Source: Leucobacter sp. cx-42 (GTDB lineage: Bacteria; Actinomycetota; Actinomycetes; Actinomycetales; Microbacteriaceae). Taken from it: DNA of 64,000 nt. The stretch is from NCBI RefSeq assembly GCF_014529985.1, contig NZ_JACVMU010000006.1, forward strand, positions 272,842-336,841, in the 5' to 3' direction. The notes under the pieces are model-generated. The model was not told the origin of the DNA, did not search any database, and was given only the letters and a program-made list of their open reading frames with translations. Below are positions 34,928 through 43,988 of the stretch, in pieces. Made by a program: the position numbers and the translations under genes. Each line of letters begins with the position of its first letter. Positions within the stretch are counted from its first letter, which is position 1.

Positions 34928-36202
34928 TTAGTCGCGCAGAGCGTCGACTGGTTCGATCCGCGCTGCTTTGAGCGCAGGGTACGAGCCAGCCGCGAGTCCA
35001 ACGAGGGCGCCCACGAGCACGCCGAGCGGAGCAGCCCACAGCGCGATGATTGGCGTCCACTGCTGAGCAATGCAGACCCCGATGAGGGCAAACAGGCCGA
35101 CCACAACGCCCATCAGCCCACCAAGCACACCGGTCGTGAGTGACTCAAGCATGAACTGGGCCGCGATGTCCCGCGTGCGGGCGCCAAGCGCTCTGCGTAG
35201 ACCGATCTCACCGCGCCGCTCCGCAACCGACAGGAGTGTCACATTGGCGATACCGATGCCGCCACCAATGAGCGCCACGACGCCAATAGCGAGGAACAGC
35301 ACGTTCACGTCCGCCTGTACGTCTTCTTGGAGTTCGTTCGAGTTCGACGGCGCTTTCACCTTGTAGCCATCTGGCGCATTGGGATTCAGCGCGATGGGAG
35401 CCTGATGGGCCACCACTGGCCCTGCACCAATCGCGATGCGGATGTCGAGGTTCTCAGCGGCCGCAATGTCGAGCTGTGCCCGGGCAGTTTGCAGGGGCAC
35501 GATGACCGAATCAAGCAACGTCTTTCGGGTACCGACTGAATCAAGAATGCCAATGACCGTGTATGCACGATCGTCGATGAATACCGCAGGCTGACCAGTC
35601 ACGCGGTTCACACCCAACTTGGCCGCTGCGTTCTTCCCGAGTACGACAACGCGATCACCGCGCTCATCGTGACCGCGATCAAAGAACCTGCCGGTGGCGA
35701 TCTCACCGTTCACGGTTTCGAGGAGCTCAGGCGACGCCGCCACGATGCTCGGTGACGACTGCTGTGCTGCCGAAGGGTCTTGCACCCGCACTGCTTCGAC
35801 GCGCGGAGCCGACTTCGGGCGGGCAATCAGTGAAGCGTGCTCGACGCCAGCGAGATCACTCACTCGGTCGACTGCGTCCCACGGAAGGGAAGCTTTCGCT
35901 TGTTCTTTCCCCTTCGCGGATTTCACCGTGCCCGGTTCAACTGTCACTCGTGTTGCGGCGAGCGCATCAAACTGTTGCGCGATCTGGCCTGATGCCGTCT
36001 GTGCAAAGCCGATCGTTGCGACGAGCGAGGCGATGCCAAGCACAGTGCCAACCAGGGTAATGATGAGGCGCGACGGTCGCGCCCCAACTCCCTCGAAGGT
36101 CTCGCGCAGGAGATCTTTCGTTGAGACGCCGGGTGGAAGTGCGGCACGCGACCGTTTGCCGGATCCGCGCCACTGACGAATGGTGTTCATGAGGCGGCCC
36201 AT
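34928..36202 (-). CDS. MacB/FtsX-type ABC transporter permease
   Basis: 424 residues. One membrane helix near residues 45-68 (IITLVGTVLGIASLVATIGF) precedes a large extracytoplasmic domain (~70-290) and three C-terminal helices. The cytosolic loop SVAERRGEIGLRRALGARTRDI is the MacB/FtsX signature. The start overlaps the ATPase stop (ATGA). With the ATPase and a HlyD-like adaptor it makes a MacAB-type tripartite exporter, likely for peptides, lipids or antibiotics. Confidence 0.88.
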   Translation of the reverse strand: MGRLMNTIRQWRGSGKRSRAALPPGVSTKDLLRETFEGVGARPSRLIITLVGTVLGIASLVATIGFAQTASGQIAQQFDALAATRVTVEPGTVKSAKGKEQAKASLPWDAVDRVSDLAGVEHASLIARPKSAPRVEAVRVQDPSAAQQSSPSIVAASPELLETVNGEIATGRFFDRGHDERGDRVVVLGKNAAAKLGVNRVTGQPAVFIDDRAYTVIGILDSVGTRKTLLDSVIVPLQTARAQLDIAAAENLDIRIAIGAGPVVAHQAPIALNPNAPDGYKVKAPSNSNELQEDVQADVNVLFLAIGVVALIGGGIGIANVTLLSVAERRGEIGLRRALGARTRDIAAQFMLESLTTGVLGGLMGVVVGLFALIGVCIAQQWTPIIALWAAPLGVLVGALVGLAAGSYPALKAARIEPVDALRD

Positions 36203-37080
36203 CAGTCGACCTCCGTGAGTGAGCCATCATGCATACGCACGCGGCGGCGGGCGGCCTGAGCGACCTCGGCGTCGTGGGTGATCATGATGATCGTGAGACC
36301 GTCTTCCCCGAGCTCTTCGAACAGGCGCATAATGCCCTGCGAGTTTTCGCGGTCGAGGTTACCGGTCGGCTCATCAGCAAGCAGCAGGCGCGGCGAGGTA
36401 CTGACGGCGCGGGCGATCGCTACTCGCTGTCGTTCACCACCGGAGAGGGTACGTGGGAAGAAGTCGACTCGGTGCGAGAGTCCGACTCGGTCGAGCGCGG
36501 ATCGGGCAAGCTCCTCACGTTCCTCGCGCGGAATGCCAGCGTACGTCCCAGCAAGCATCGTGTTCTCCAGCACTGTCCGCGTAGGCATGAGATGGAACGA
36601 CTGAAACACGAAGCCGATTGCACTCGCGCGCAACGCAGCGCGAGCATTGTCTTCGAGTTCTCCCGCATCGATGCCCTCGAACAGGAACGTGCCGGTACTC
36701 GGCCGGTCGAGCAGGCCGAGGGTGTTGAGCATCGTTGATTTGCCTGAGCCAGACGGGCCGATGATCGCGAGATACTCCCCGCGGTCAACCGTGAGGTCAA
36801 CACCGCGCAGCGCATTCACTGGCGGCGGGCCAGGGAAAAACCTGGTGACATCTGTGAGGGAGATAAGCGGCCCTGCGTAGTGCGGGTTGCCGACGCCAAC
36901 GTGAGATTCTCCCAAGGTGTTGAGCGCTGCAGCTCCGTGCAGCTTCGCTCGCCGTTTGGCTTCGCGTACGGTTTCGCGGTCGCCTTGTCGGTACTCTCGG
37001 GCGAGGGCACGCTTCGACAGCGATTTGCGGTTCGCAGCCGCCTCACGCGCTTCCTCGAGGAGTCCGTCGACCTCGCTCAC
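36202..37080 (-). CDS. MacB/LolD-type ABC transporter ATPase with N-terminal extension
   Basis: 292 residues, GTG start overlapping the adaptor stop (GTGA). The ATPase core begins at ~residue 72: Walker A IIGPSGSGKST, Q loop FVFQSFHLMPTRTVLEN, signature TLSGGERQRVAIARA, Walker B LLLADEPTGNLD, H loop MITHDAEVA. The LolD/MacB-subfamily DEPTGNLD is intact. The first ~70 residues (LSKRALAREYRQGDRETVRE and following) are a highly charged helical extension not usual in this family; it may contact the adaptor or cytosolic partners. Confidence 0.9.
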   Translation of the reverse strand: MSEVDGLLEEAREAAANRKSLSKRALAREYRQGDRETVREAKRRAKLHGAAALNTLGESHVGVGNPHYAGPLISLTDVTRFFPGPPPVNALRGVDLTVDRGEYLAIIGPSGSGKSTMLNTLGLLDRPSTGTFLFEGIDAGELEDNARAALRASAIGFVFQSFHLMPTRTVLENTMLAGTYAGIPREEREELARSALDRVGLSHRVDFFPRTLSGGERQRVAIARAVSTSPRLLLADEPTGNLDRENSQGIMRLFEELGEDGLTIIMITHDAEVAQAARRRVRMHDGSLTEVD

Positions 37081-38615
37081 CGACCGACCACAACCTTGGC
37101 GCCTGCGGTGAAGCGGGGGTCGTCGCTTTCGATCTCCACGTAGCCGTCTGCTGCGAGCCCGGCTGTGACGTCAATGAGTTCGGTGACCGCATCGGGACCG
37201 CTCTTCAGATCGATCAACAGTTCAACGCGGTCCTGTCCGCCTGAACCCGCAGAAAGCGCAGCGATCGGCACGGCAAGCACATCACCGTCGGTGCTGGCGA
37301 CCGGCACACGGACACGTACGTTTGTGCCGCGCAACGCTTCAATCTGGTCTTTCGTCAGATCACCAGGCGTAAAACTCACGGTGTAACGCGAGCTCGAGCC
37401 GGTACCTGCACTATCGCCACCCGTATTGCCATTGTTCTCGCCGCCCTCTGGCTTTGCGCCAGCCTTTGGCGCTTCGACTTTGGCAACCTTGGCCTTCAGT
37501 TCGGTACCGTCTGGGGCGGGGAATGTCGCCTCGGCACCCGCAACGAGCAGTTCTGCATCTTGTTTGGAGACGGTTCCCACAATCGTGAGCTCAGCGCCAG
37601 AAACGTACATCGGAGAACCCTGCAATACGTCTCCACGTTTGACGGAGACATCGTCAACGCGTCGCGGAAGATTGTTCAGGAACAGTACCTCTGACGAAGG
37701 CAGCGTCGGGAGCACACGCTCCTGCGCAAGGCCGAGCGCATCTTGCGCATCCGAGAGCTGATCGTTTGCTGCGGTCAGAGTGGCTTCTTCACCTGCGGTG
37801 TTCTTACTGCCCGCGGCTCGTGCTTGGTTCAGCGCTGCCTGGGCCTGCGACACGGCGATGTTTGCGTCGCGCACGCCGCGTTCGGCATTCTGCAGTGCCT
37901 CTTGTGCTTCGTCGCCGCCGTTTGCTGCCGAGTAGCCAATCTGTTCGTAGAGCGCGCCAACCGCGGTTGCGGTGTCCCAGGTGAAAGTGTCATCTCCGGA
38001 GTCGCCTGCGGCGTACCCCATTGCGTTCAAGGCCGCCTTAAGCTGTACGACGTCGGGCCCCCGCATGCCAATACTCAATGTGCGGTACGCAGGCAGATCA
38101 CCGGGCAACACGATGACGGGACGACCCGCAACCTCGAGCGCAATATTGCCAGCGTTGAAAATCGTGCCAGCCTCAGGCACATGGCCCGTCACCACCGGCC
38201 GCTCTGCTGCTGCGCCTGCGTCAATGCTCACCTCAACCGCGTCAGCGTAGGTGACCTCGCCACGCGTGATGATGGTGTTTTCGATGCGCCGTTCTTCAAC
38301 GGGAGCCGTGATTGGCCCTGGCTCCGGAGCCTCGGTACGAGCGGCAAGCTCGGCAGGCGACACGATGAACTGCATCACGCCGATACCAACGAGCAACGAT
38401 GCCACGGCGACGCCAGCGATCAGTGCGACGAGCCGTCGCCCGGTCCAGCCTGTGCGCTCACCCGATTTTTCGGGCTTCTCGATCGACGCTTCGCCGGTCA
38501 GCTCTGCGCTGATTGTGGGGTCATCGGTCGAGAATTCCTCGGTCGATGAGCTCTCTTCGGTCAACACTTCTTCGTTCAACGCCGCTTGTTCGTGACGGCG
38601 CTTTCGGTCCCGCAT
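37077..38615 (-). CDS. membrane-fusion (HlyD/MacA-like) adaptor with peptidoglycan-binding-like domain
   Basis: 512 residues. An acidic cytosolic N-terminus (EEVLTEESSSTEEFSTDD) is followed by a membrane helix (~62-85). The extracytoplasmic part has biotinyl-lipoyl-like strands (ITRGEVTYADAVEVSI, VTGHVPEAGTIFNAGN), a PG_binding_1-like motif (LSIGMRGPDVVQLKAALNAM), a coiled-coil hairpin (EALQNAERGVRDANIAVSQA onwards, ~240-300) and a beta-barrel end. A Gly/Asn/Ser linker (NNGNTGGDSAGTGSSS) splits the barrel. It links the ATPase/permease to the wall layer of a Gram-positive envelope. Confidence 0.85.
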   Translation of the reverse strand: MRDRKRRHEQAALNEEVLTEESSSTEEFSTDDPTISAELTGEASIEKPEKSGERTGWTGRRLVALIAGVAVASLLVGIGVMQFIVSPAELAARTEAPEPGPITAPVEERRIENTIITRGEVTYADAVEVSIDAGAAAERPVVTGHVPEAGTIFNAGNIALEVAGRPVIVLPGDLPAYRTLSIGMRGPDVVQLKAALNAMGYAAGDSGDDTFTWDTATAVGALYEQIGYSAANGGDEAQEALQNAERGVRDANIAVSQAQAALNQARAAGSKNTAGEEATLTAANDQLSDAQDALGLAQERVLPTLPSSEVLFLNNLPRRVDDVSVKRGDVLQGSPMYVSGAELTIVGTVSKQDAELLVAGAEATFPAPDGTELKAKVAKVEAPKAGAKPEGGENNGNTGGDSAGTGSSSRYTVSFTPGDLTKDQIEALRGTNVRVRVPVASTDGDVLAVPIAALSAGSGGQDRVELLIDLKSGPDAVTELIDVTAGLAADGYVEIESDDPRFTAGAKVVVGR

Positions 38616-38618
38616 TCG

Positions 38619-39674
38619 TTAGTTCTTCTTCGCACCGTACTTGGCGACGAGCGCATCAAGCTGCGCTTTATTCTCATCAACGAACTCTTGCTCTGCGGCG
38701 TTCGAGAGCTTGAGTACCTGCTCGTCATACTTGATGTTCTTCTTGCAGGTCGCATCAGCCACTGCGGTCTCGATCTCGCGTGACTTAAACGCGTCAACAG
38801 CGCTCTTATCTGCCTTTGACATGTCGCCGTCCTCAGGCATGAGCTCGTTGTACTCCTCGATGAGCGTATCGTACGGCTGGTTGGGGTTATCAAACTCGCT
38901 GATGCCAGACTTCGTCATGCATGCATTCCACGAAGTATTGATTGCCTGCATCTCGGGGCTCGCCTGCTCTGCATCGTAGAACTGCATGGACAGGTTGTTC
39001 ATGCCCTCAAACAGATCAGCGAACTCAGGGTCCTCAAATGCAGCCATGATTCCGCCTGAATCTTCACGCACCTGGTTTTCCGCCCAGCCCTGGCAGCCAG
39101 CGGTCTCCCAGTTGTACTCGTACGAGCCGTCCTCGTTCATCTCGCTCTCGTCAGGACCCTGCCCGTAAAGAGTGTCGTAGAACGCCTGCTGCTCAGACTC
39201 ACTCAAGGAGTTGATGTACTCCTCGTTGGGGTCTGTGTAATCAGTGCCGTCGTCTGGCTCCTCAGCATCAGCCTCATCCATGCCTGGCCAGTCAATGATG
39301 CCGTACCCGTACTGTTCGGCGAATTCGATGCTGCCCCACTCTGGACCGCTATCGCCCTCGTCCTCGGTCGTGTTCGAGATCACTACGCCGCCACCAGACG
39401 AGTTGGGGATGTATTCGAAGCCTTCCTTCGTCATGCACTGCGCAACGAGCTCTTCAGTCTTCGCCATCTCGGCGTCCAACATCTCCTGCGTGTACTCCTC
39501 CTCACCCGACAGGGCAGCGAAGTACTTCTGCAGCGGAGTCTCTTCGACCTCGGCGGCCTGCTTACCGCCGTCGCCAGAACAGCCGCTCAGCAGCATTGCT
39601 GCGGCGAGCGCGAGGGCAGGTGCACCAATGCGCATTCCAAGAATCGAACGTGTACGGCTGGTCTGGGGATTCAT
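38619..39674 (-). CDS. acidic lipoprotein of unknown function in exporter operon
   Basis: 351 residues from ATG 39674, preceded by GAGGA; an ATG four codons earlier is possible. The signal peptide ends with a lipobox LLSGC and Ser-Gly linker. The mature protein is very acidic (DEADAEEPDDGTDYTDPNEE) and has Cys pairs spaced through it (QCMTKEGFEY, GCQGWAENQV, NACMTKSGI, ATCKKNIKY), the first and third forming a repeated 'C-M-T-K' motif. The stop is 3 bp from the adaptor start, so it is first in the MacAB-like operon. It may be a substrate-binding or envelope accessory of the exporter. I do not recognise a named family. Confidence 0.8.
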   Translation of the reverse strand: MNPQTSRTRSILGMRIGAPALALAAAMLLSGCSGDGGKQAAEVEETPLQKYFAALSGEEEYTQEMLDAEMAKTEELVAQCMTKEGFEYIPNSSGGGVVISNTTEDEGDSGPEWGSIEFAEQYGYGIIDWPGMDEADAEEPDDGTDYTDPNEEYINSLSESEQQAFYDTLYGQGPDESEMNEDGSYEYNWETAGCQGWAENQVREDSGGIMAAFEDPEFADLFEGMNNLSMQFYDAEQASPEMQAINTSWNACMTKSGISEFDNPNQPYDTLIEEYNELMPEDGDMSKADKSAVDAFKSREIETAVADATCKKNIKYDEQVLKLSNAAEQEFVDENKAQLDALVAKYGAKKN

Positions 39675-39799
39675 GCTGGTCCTCAATTTTCGAGCGTCGC
39701 CGGCGGTATCTGACGGGCTGGTTAAGCAGAAAGCCTATCCAGCGAAGCCTGAGGGAAGGCACCGCCGATACCAAATCGTCACCGAACGACTGGAACTGA

Positions 39800-40270
39800 T
39801 CACAGTTCGACGAGCACCCCATCTGCATCGCACCACACGTGGGCACCCGGGCGGAATTTCACTCCCCCGATGATGAGTTCAACGTCGAGTACTCCGGCGC
39901 CCGTCTTTGTCGATTTTGCTGGGTTCGATCCGAGTGCCTTCACACCCAGCGGAAGCGTGCCGATGGCCACTCGATCACGAATCGCGCCGTTCACGATGAT
40001 GCCTGCCCAGCCATTGTCGACTGCGAGCCCTGCAATCATGTCGCCGACGAGTGCGGTCTCCAGCGATCCGCCCCCGTCAATGACCAACACGGCCCCGTCA
40101 CCGGGCGATGACAGTACGCTCTTCAGCAGCGCGTTGTCTTGGAAACAGCGGACCGTGCGAACCGGGCCGTCGAAGCATGTCATGCCCCCAAGATCTTGAA
40201 ATTGCACTGCAAGGGACTGCAGCGCGTCGCCATGTTCGTCATAGAGATCTGCTGTGCTGATGAGGTCCAC
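39800..40270 (-). CDS. RraA-like protein (ribonuclease E inhibitor / HMG aldolase family)
   Basis: 156 residues from GTG 40270, which has the strong ribosome site GGAAGGAGGGG; the longer frame upstream is not needed. The RraA family pattern is complete: VDLISTADLYDEHGD, QDLGGMTCFDGPVRTVRC, VIDGGGSLETALVGDMIA, GWAGIIVNGAIRD and the GVKALGSNPAKS block. The conserved Gly-x-Asp/Arg-Asp groups shared with HMG/CHA aldolases are kept. Members either inhibit RNase E or act as metal-dependent aldolases; which applies cannot be told here. Confidence 0.88.
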   Translation of the reverse strand: MDLISTADLYDEHGDALQSLAVQFQDLGGMTCFDGPVRTVRCFQDNALLKSVLSSPGDGAVLVIDGGGSLETALVGDMIAGLAVDNGWAGIIVNGAIRDRVAIGTLPLGVKALGSNPAKSTKTGAGVLDVELIIGGVKFRPGAHVWCDADGVLVEL

Positions 40271-40467
40271 GAGACCCCTCCTTCCGGCGCGTGCGTCTGC
40301 GAACGCGCACCATTCCACGCTACCCCCGACCCCGGTATCGCGCGACCCCCGCGTGAAGGTACCCAGGTATGAGAACGGCGATACTTCAGCAGGATGGCAG
40401 GCGGCGCTATGCCCCGTAATTTTGTAGTTATCAGGCACACAAGCCACCGTCCGAGAAAGGCAACATC

Positions 40468-40839
40468 ATGCAGGACACCATGCACCTCACCCAGGCAACC
40501 AACATTGATACCGGCCTGGACACCACCGCTACGCGCACCGATACACCCGCCGCACCCACGGCAGATCAGTTCGCGGCGAAGAAGGAAAACGACGGCAGCG
40601 CATTCGCAATCGCAAGCTTCGTCGTCGGCATCGCATCGATCGTCTCCGGTTGGACCATCGTCGCTCCGATCGTCGGCCTCATCCTCGGTGTGCTGGCCCT
40701 TCGCCGCGACACCAAGGAACGCACGCTCGCGCTCTGGGGCGTCTGGATGAACGCCGCGATCCTCTCGCTCGTTGCGATCATGCTCGTCTTCGGCATCGGC
40801 CTGCTGGTCTTCGGCTTGGTCGCGGGCACCATCGTCTAA
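40468..40839 (+). CDS. DUF4190-type small membrane protein
   Basis: 123 residues. A Thr/Asp-rich cytosolic N-terminus of ~45 residues precedes two membrane helices (FAIASFVVGIASIVSGWTIV and LSLVAIMLVFGIGLLVFGLV) joined by VLALRRDTKERTLALWG. This is the arrangement of DUF4190 proteins, which are of unknown function in actinobacterial membranes. It is monocistronic: a divergent RraA gene lies upstream and a hairpin terminator downstream. Confidence 0.75.
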   Translation: MQDTMHLTQATNIDTGLDTTATRTDTPAAPTADQFAAKKENDGSAFAIASFVVGIASIVSGWTIVAPIVGLILGVLALRRDTKERTLALWGVWMNAAILSLVAIMLVFGIGLLVFGLVAGTIV

Positions 40840-40859
40840 CGCGCCAAGCTCCCCCGCTA

Positions 40860-40896
40860 ACGGGGCGCGGATCACCACCCCCGATCCGCGCCCCGT
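40860..40896. terminator. hairpin terminator after the DUF4190 gene
   Basis: 14-bp stem ACGGGGCGCGGATC / GATCCGCGCCCCGT (40860-40873 with 40883-40896), 9-base loop, followed by TTCGTGTGTGT. Confidence 0.8.
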
Positions 40897-40965
40897 TTCG
40901 TGTGTGTCTACTTACACCCCTAGGATGAACACGTCTTAATTTCCACGATGACGAGGAAACCCTAC

Positions 40966-42486
40966 GTGTCTAAATACACACTTGATAATGCAACCGACAC
41001 TGGCCACATTCACACTGGCAAGGGATTAAGCCAAGGCACCCTGGGTGTCGTTGGGTCAACCATCATTGGCCTTTCATCGACAGCCCCGCTGTACTCGCTC
41101 GCTGCGACGCTCGGCTACGTCATTGTCGCGGTTGGCGCACAGGCTCCGCTCGTGTTCGTCGTTGCGTGCATTCCGATGGTGTTTGCCGCGTTCGCTTATC
41201 AAGAGCTGAACCGTGTCGCGCCTGACTGCGGCACCACCTTCGTATGGGGCACTAAAGCTTTCGGTCCGGTCACCGGTTGGATTGGCGGCTGGGCCGTCGC
41301 GGTTGCGGGCGTCATGGTGATGGCCAACGTCGGCGAGATCACCGGCCGTTACTTCTGGTACCTCCTCGGGAACGAGGAATACGCAAATGACCAGACCATT
41401 GTTGTCATTACCTCGGTCGTCTTCATCGCGCTTATGTCGGGAATCAGCATGCTGGGCGTGCAGATCGGCGACCGCATGCAGATGGTGCTCATGGTCATTC
41501 AGATGGGCGCACTCCTCCTCTTTGGAGTGCTCGCACTCGTGCATGCGCTCGACGGCAGCAACCCTGATTCGATTGCGTTCAGCTGGAGCTGGTTTAACCC
41601 CGCAGAGCTCGGCAGCTGGAGCGGATTCATGCAGGCCGTCCTGCTCGCGCTCTTCATCTACTGGGGCTGGGACACCTGCCTCGCGCTCAACGAAGAGACG
41701 AAGAACCCGCGTAAGACCCCCGGCCGTGCCGCGCTCTCGAGCATTGTCGTGCTCATTGTTGTGTACGTAGGCGTCTCCATCGCGGTCATGATGTTCGCCG
41801 GCTTTGGGGACACCGGCTTCGGCCTCACCAACGCAGAGAACCTCGACGACGTGTTCATCGTGCTCCGCGACGTTCTCTTTGGCCCGTGGGGCTGGTTCCT
41901 GATTCTCGCGGTGATGGTCTCGGCAGCATCCTCGACCCAGACCACCATCCTGCCCACCGCACGCGGCACGCTTTCCATGGCGGTCTATCGTGCGCTCCCC
42001 GCAAAGTTCGCGTCTGTGCACCCGAAGTTCAAGACGCCGTGGTTCTCCACGCTCGTCATGGGTATCGCCTCGATCCTCTACTACGTGGTCATGTCGCTCG
42101 TCTCGACAGATATGCTCGCCGACTCACTCACGTCGATGGGTCTCGCCGTCGCGCTGTACTACGCGCTGACCTCGTTCTCCTGTGTCTGGTACTTCCGTGA
42201 CACCCTGCGCGACAACGCTCGGAACCTGTGGATGCGCGGCATCCTGCCGTTGCTCGGCGGCCTCATGCTCACCTATGCCTTCATCCAGTCGGCAATTGAC
42301 ATGTGGGCGACCGACTACGGCAACACCGTCCTGTTCGGCATTGGCGGCGCCTTTGTCATCGGTGTTGGCGCAATCGGACTGGGCTTCGTGCTCATGGGAC
42401 TGTGGGCAATGCGCCCGAATTCACGCCCGTTCTTCCGTGGCGAGAGCCTCAACCGCGATACCCCCGTGCTCGTCCCCGACGAGTAG
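40966..42486 (+). CDS. APC family amino acid / amine permease
   Basis: 506 residues from GTG 40966, placed by GAGGAA seven bases upstream; ATG 40948 has no such site but is in frame. Twelve or so membrane helices are present. The APC start LGVVGSTIIGLSSTAPLYSL and the helix-3 region FVWGTKAFGPVTGWIGGW, plus NEETKNPRKTPGRA between helices 6 and 7, are family signatures. The next gene, 68 bp downstream on the same strand, is a flavin amine oxidase, so an amine such as putrescine or a polyamine is a plausible substrate (inference). Confidence 0.88.
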   Translation: MSKYTLDNATDTGHIHTGKGLSQGTLGVVGSTIIGLSSTAPLYSLAATLGYVIVAVGAQAPLVFVVACIPMVFAAFAYQELNRVAPDCGTTFVWGTKAFGPVTGWIGGWAVAVAGVMVMANVGEITGRYFWYLLGNEEYANDQTIVVITSVVFIALMSGISMLGVQIGDRMQMVLMVIQMGALLLFGVLALVHALDGSNPDSIAFSWSWFNPAELGSWSGFMQAVLLALFIYWGWDTCLALNEETKNPRKTPGRAALSSIVVLIVVYVGVSIAVMMFAGFGDTGFGLTNAENLDDVFIVLRDVLFGPWGWFLILAVMVSAASSTQTTILPTARGTLSMAVYRALPAKFASVHPKFKTPWFSTLVMGIASILYYVVMSLVSTDMLADSLTSMGLAVALYYALTSFSCVWYFRDTLRDNARNLWMRGILPLLGGLMLTYAFIQSAIDMWATDYGNTVLFGIGGAFVIGVGAIGLGFVLMGLWAMRPNSRPFFRGESLNRDTPVLVPDE

Positions 42487-42554
42487 GCCGCTTCCGCTGT
42501 CCCTGCACTGTCCTTGCCTACAGATTCTTGTCATTTCCCGCATTGGAGCGTCGT

Positions 42555-43877
42555 ATGACACACGTTGATACCCTCATCATTGGTGCCGGAGTATCCGGCC
42601 TCACCGCAGCGTCCCTGCTCACGCGTGCTGGCCGCAGCGTCACGGTGCTTGAGGCGCGCGATCGTATCGGCGGCCGCGTGCACTCGGAGCGCACTGCCGG
42701 CAAGGTGACCGATCTCGGCGCTTCGTGGATTCATGGTATCGTCGACAGCCCCGTCTACGAGGCCGCGCGGGCCTGTGGAATGCCTATGGCGGAGTTCACC
42801 GTCGGCGGATACCAACCAGACAGCCGCCCCCTGGCCTACTACGGCCCCGACAATGAGCGGCTACCCGCCGCAGCGGCAAAGCAGTTCACTGACGATCTCC
42901 ACACGGTTGATGCGCAGCTCGTGCACACGATCGCTGCTTCGCAGCCCGGTGAATCGTACGGAGATGTCGTCGAACGCACGCTTACGAGCCTCGGCTGGGA
43001 CGCCGAGCGCACCGAACGGGCGCGCGAGTACTTCCGTCACCGTTCAGAAGAACAGTACGGGGCGTGGATCGATGACCTCGACGCGCACGGTCTCGACGAT
43101 GATGCGATCGACGGTGACGAGGTCGTATTCCCTGAGGGCTATGACGCGCTCGCGACCCATCTGGCGCGGGGCCTCGATATCCGACTTGAGCACGAGGTCA
43201 CCGCGGTGCGATGGGGCGGATCGGGCGTCGAGGTCACGAGCAACCGCGGCATCTTCACCGCTGACCGCGTGATCATCACCGTGCCTGTTGGCGTGCTGCA
43301 GTCTGCGGAGTTTGTGATCGATCCGCCCCTCCCGGAAACCAATGCCCGTGCGCTCGCCGGTCTGCGCATGAACGCGTTTGAGAAAGTGTTCATCAGGTTC
43401 ACCGAGAAGTTTTGGGATGACGATGTTTATGCGATTCGACGCCAAGGCCCAGAGAGCCACTGGTGGCACTCGTGGTACGACCTCACCGCGGTGGCGGGCG
43501 AACCGACGCTCCTGACGTTCGCGGCTGGGCCGTGCGCGCAGGAGACGCGGGAGTGGTCAGATGAGCGGATCGCCGAGGCCGTGTTGGCCGAGCTGCGCGC
43601 GCTCTACGGTGATCGTGTTGCCGAGCCAACGCAGGTAAACGTTACCCGCTGGCAGGACGACCGGTGGGCTCGTGGCTCGTACGCATACATGACGCCAGGT
43701 GCACGCCCGGAAGAACACGATCTGCTTGCAACGCCAGTCGGCGATGTGCTGCACCTCGCCGGCGAGGCCACCTGGACTGATGACCCAGCGACCGTGACCG
43801 CTGCGCTCATGTCGGGGCATCGCGCGGCGGAGCGCATCCTCGACCGTGAAGTGGCGTTCTCTGAGCTGTGGAGCTAG
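42555..43877 (+). CDS. flavin-containing amine (polyamine/monoamine) oxidase
   Basis: 440 residues from ATG 42555. The N-terminal FAD motif is LIIGAGVSGLTAASLL followed by LEARDRIGGRVHSE, the amine oxidase fingerprint. DLGASWIHGIVDSPVYE resembles plant-type polyamine oxidases. The C-terminal FAD loop is LHLAGEATWTDDPATVTAAL. WARGSYAYMTPGA is the conserved substrate-side segment. It deaminates amines to aldehydes with H2O2 release. It follows an APC permease in what looks like an uptake-plus-oxidation operon. Confidence 0.9.
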   Translation: MTHVDTLIIGAGVSGLTAASLLTRAGRSVTVLEARDRIGGRVHSERTAGKVTDLGASWIHGIVDSPVYEAARACGMPMAEFTVGGYQPDSRPLAYYGPDNERLPAAAAKQFTDDLHTVDAQLVHTIAASQPGESYGDVVERTLTSLGWDAERTERAREYFRHRSEEQYGAWIDDLDAHGLDDDAIDGDEVVFPEGYDALATHLARGLDIRLEHEVTAVRWGGSGVEVTSNRGIFTADRVIITVPVGVLQSAEFVIDPPLPETNARALAGLRMNAFEKVFIRFTEKFWDDDVYAIRRQGPESHWWHSWYDLTAVAGEPTLLTFAAGPCAQETREWSDERIAEAVLAELRALYGDRVAEPTQVNVTRWQDDRWARGSYAYMTPGARPEEHDLLATPVGDVLHLAGEATWTDDPATVTAALMSGHRAAERILDREVAFSELWS

Positions 43878-43915
43878 CGGGATACCCGTCGCTGGGCACG
43901 CGCCCACAAACAACA

Positions 43916-43957
43916 CAGAGCGGGTGCCTCAGCTTGATCGCTGAGGCACCCGCTCTG
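43916..43957. terminator. bidirectional terminator between amine oxidase and der
   Basis: 17-bp perfect stem (43916-43932 with 43941-43957) with an 8-base loop, between convergent transcripts. TTC follows on the + strand, and TTGTTTGTGGG on the minus strand. Confidence 0.85.
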
Positions 43958-43988
43958 TTCATGTGCGCACGAGGCGCGGCCGCGTCAC

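Noticed and set aside
43044..43469. Minus-strand open frame inside the amine oxidase gene
   Set aside because: Shadow frame caused by high GC; no start context and opposite to a well-supported gene.
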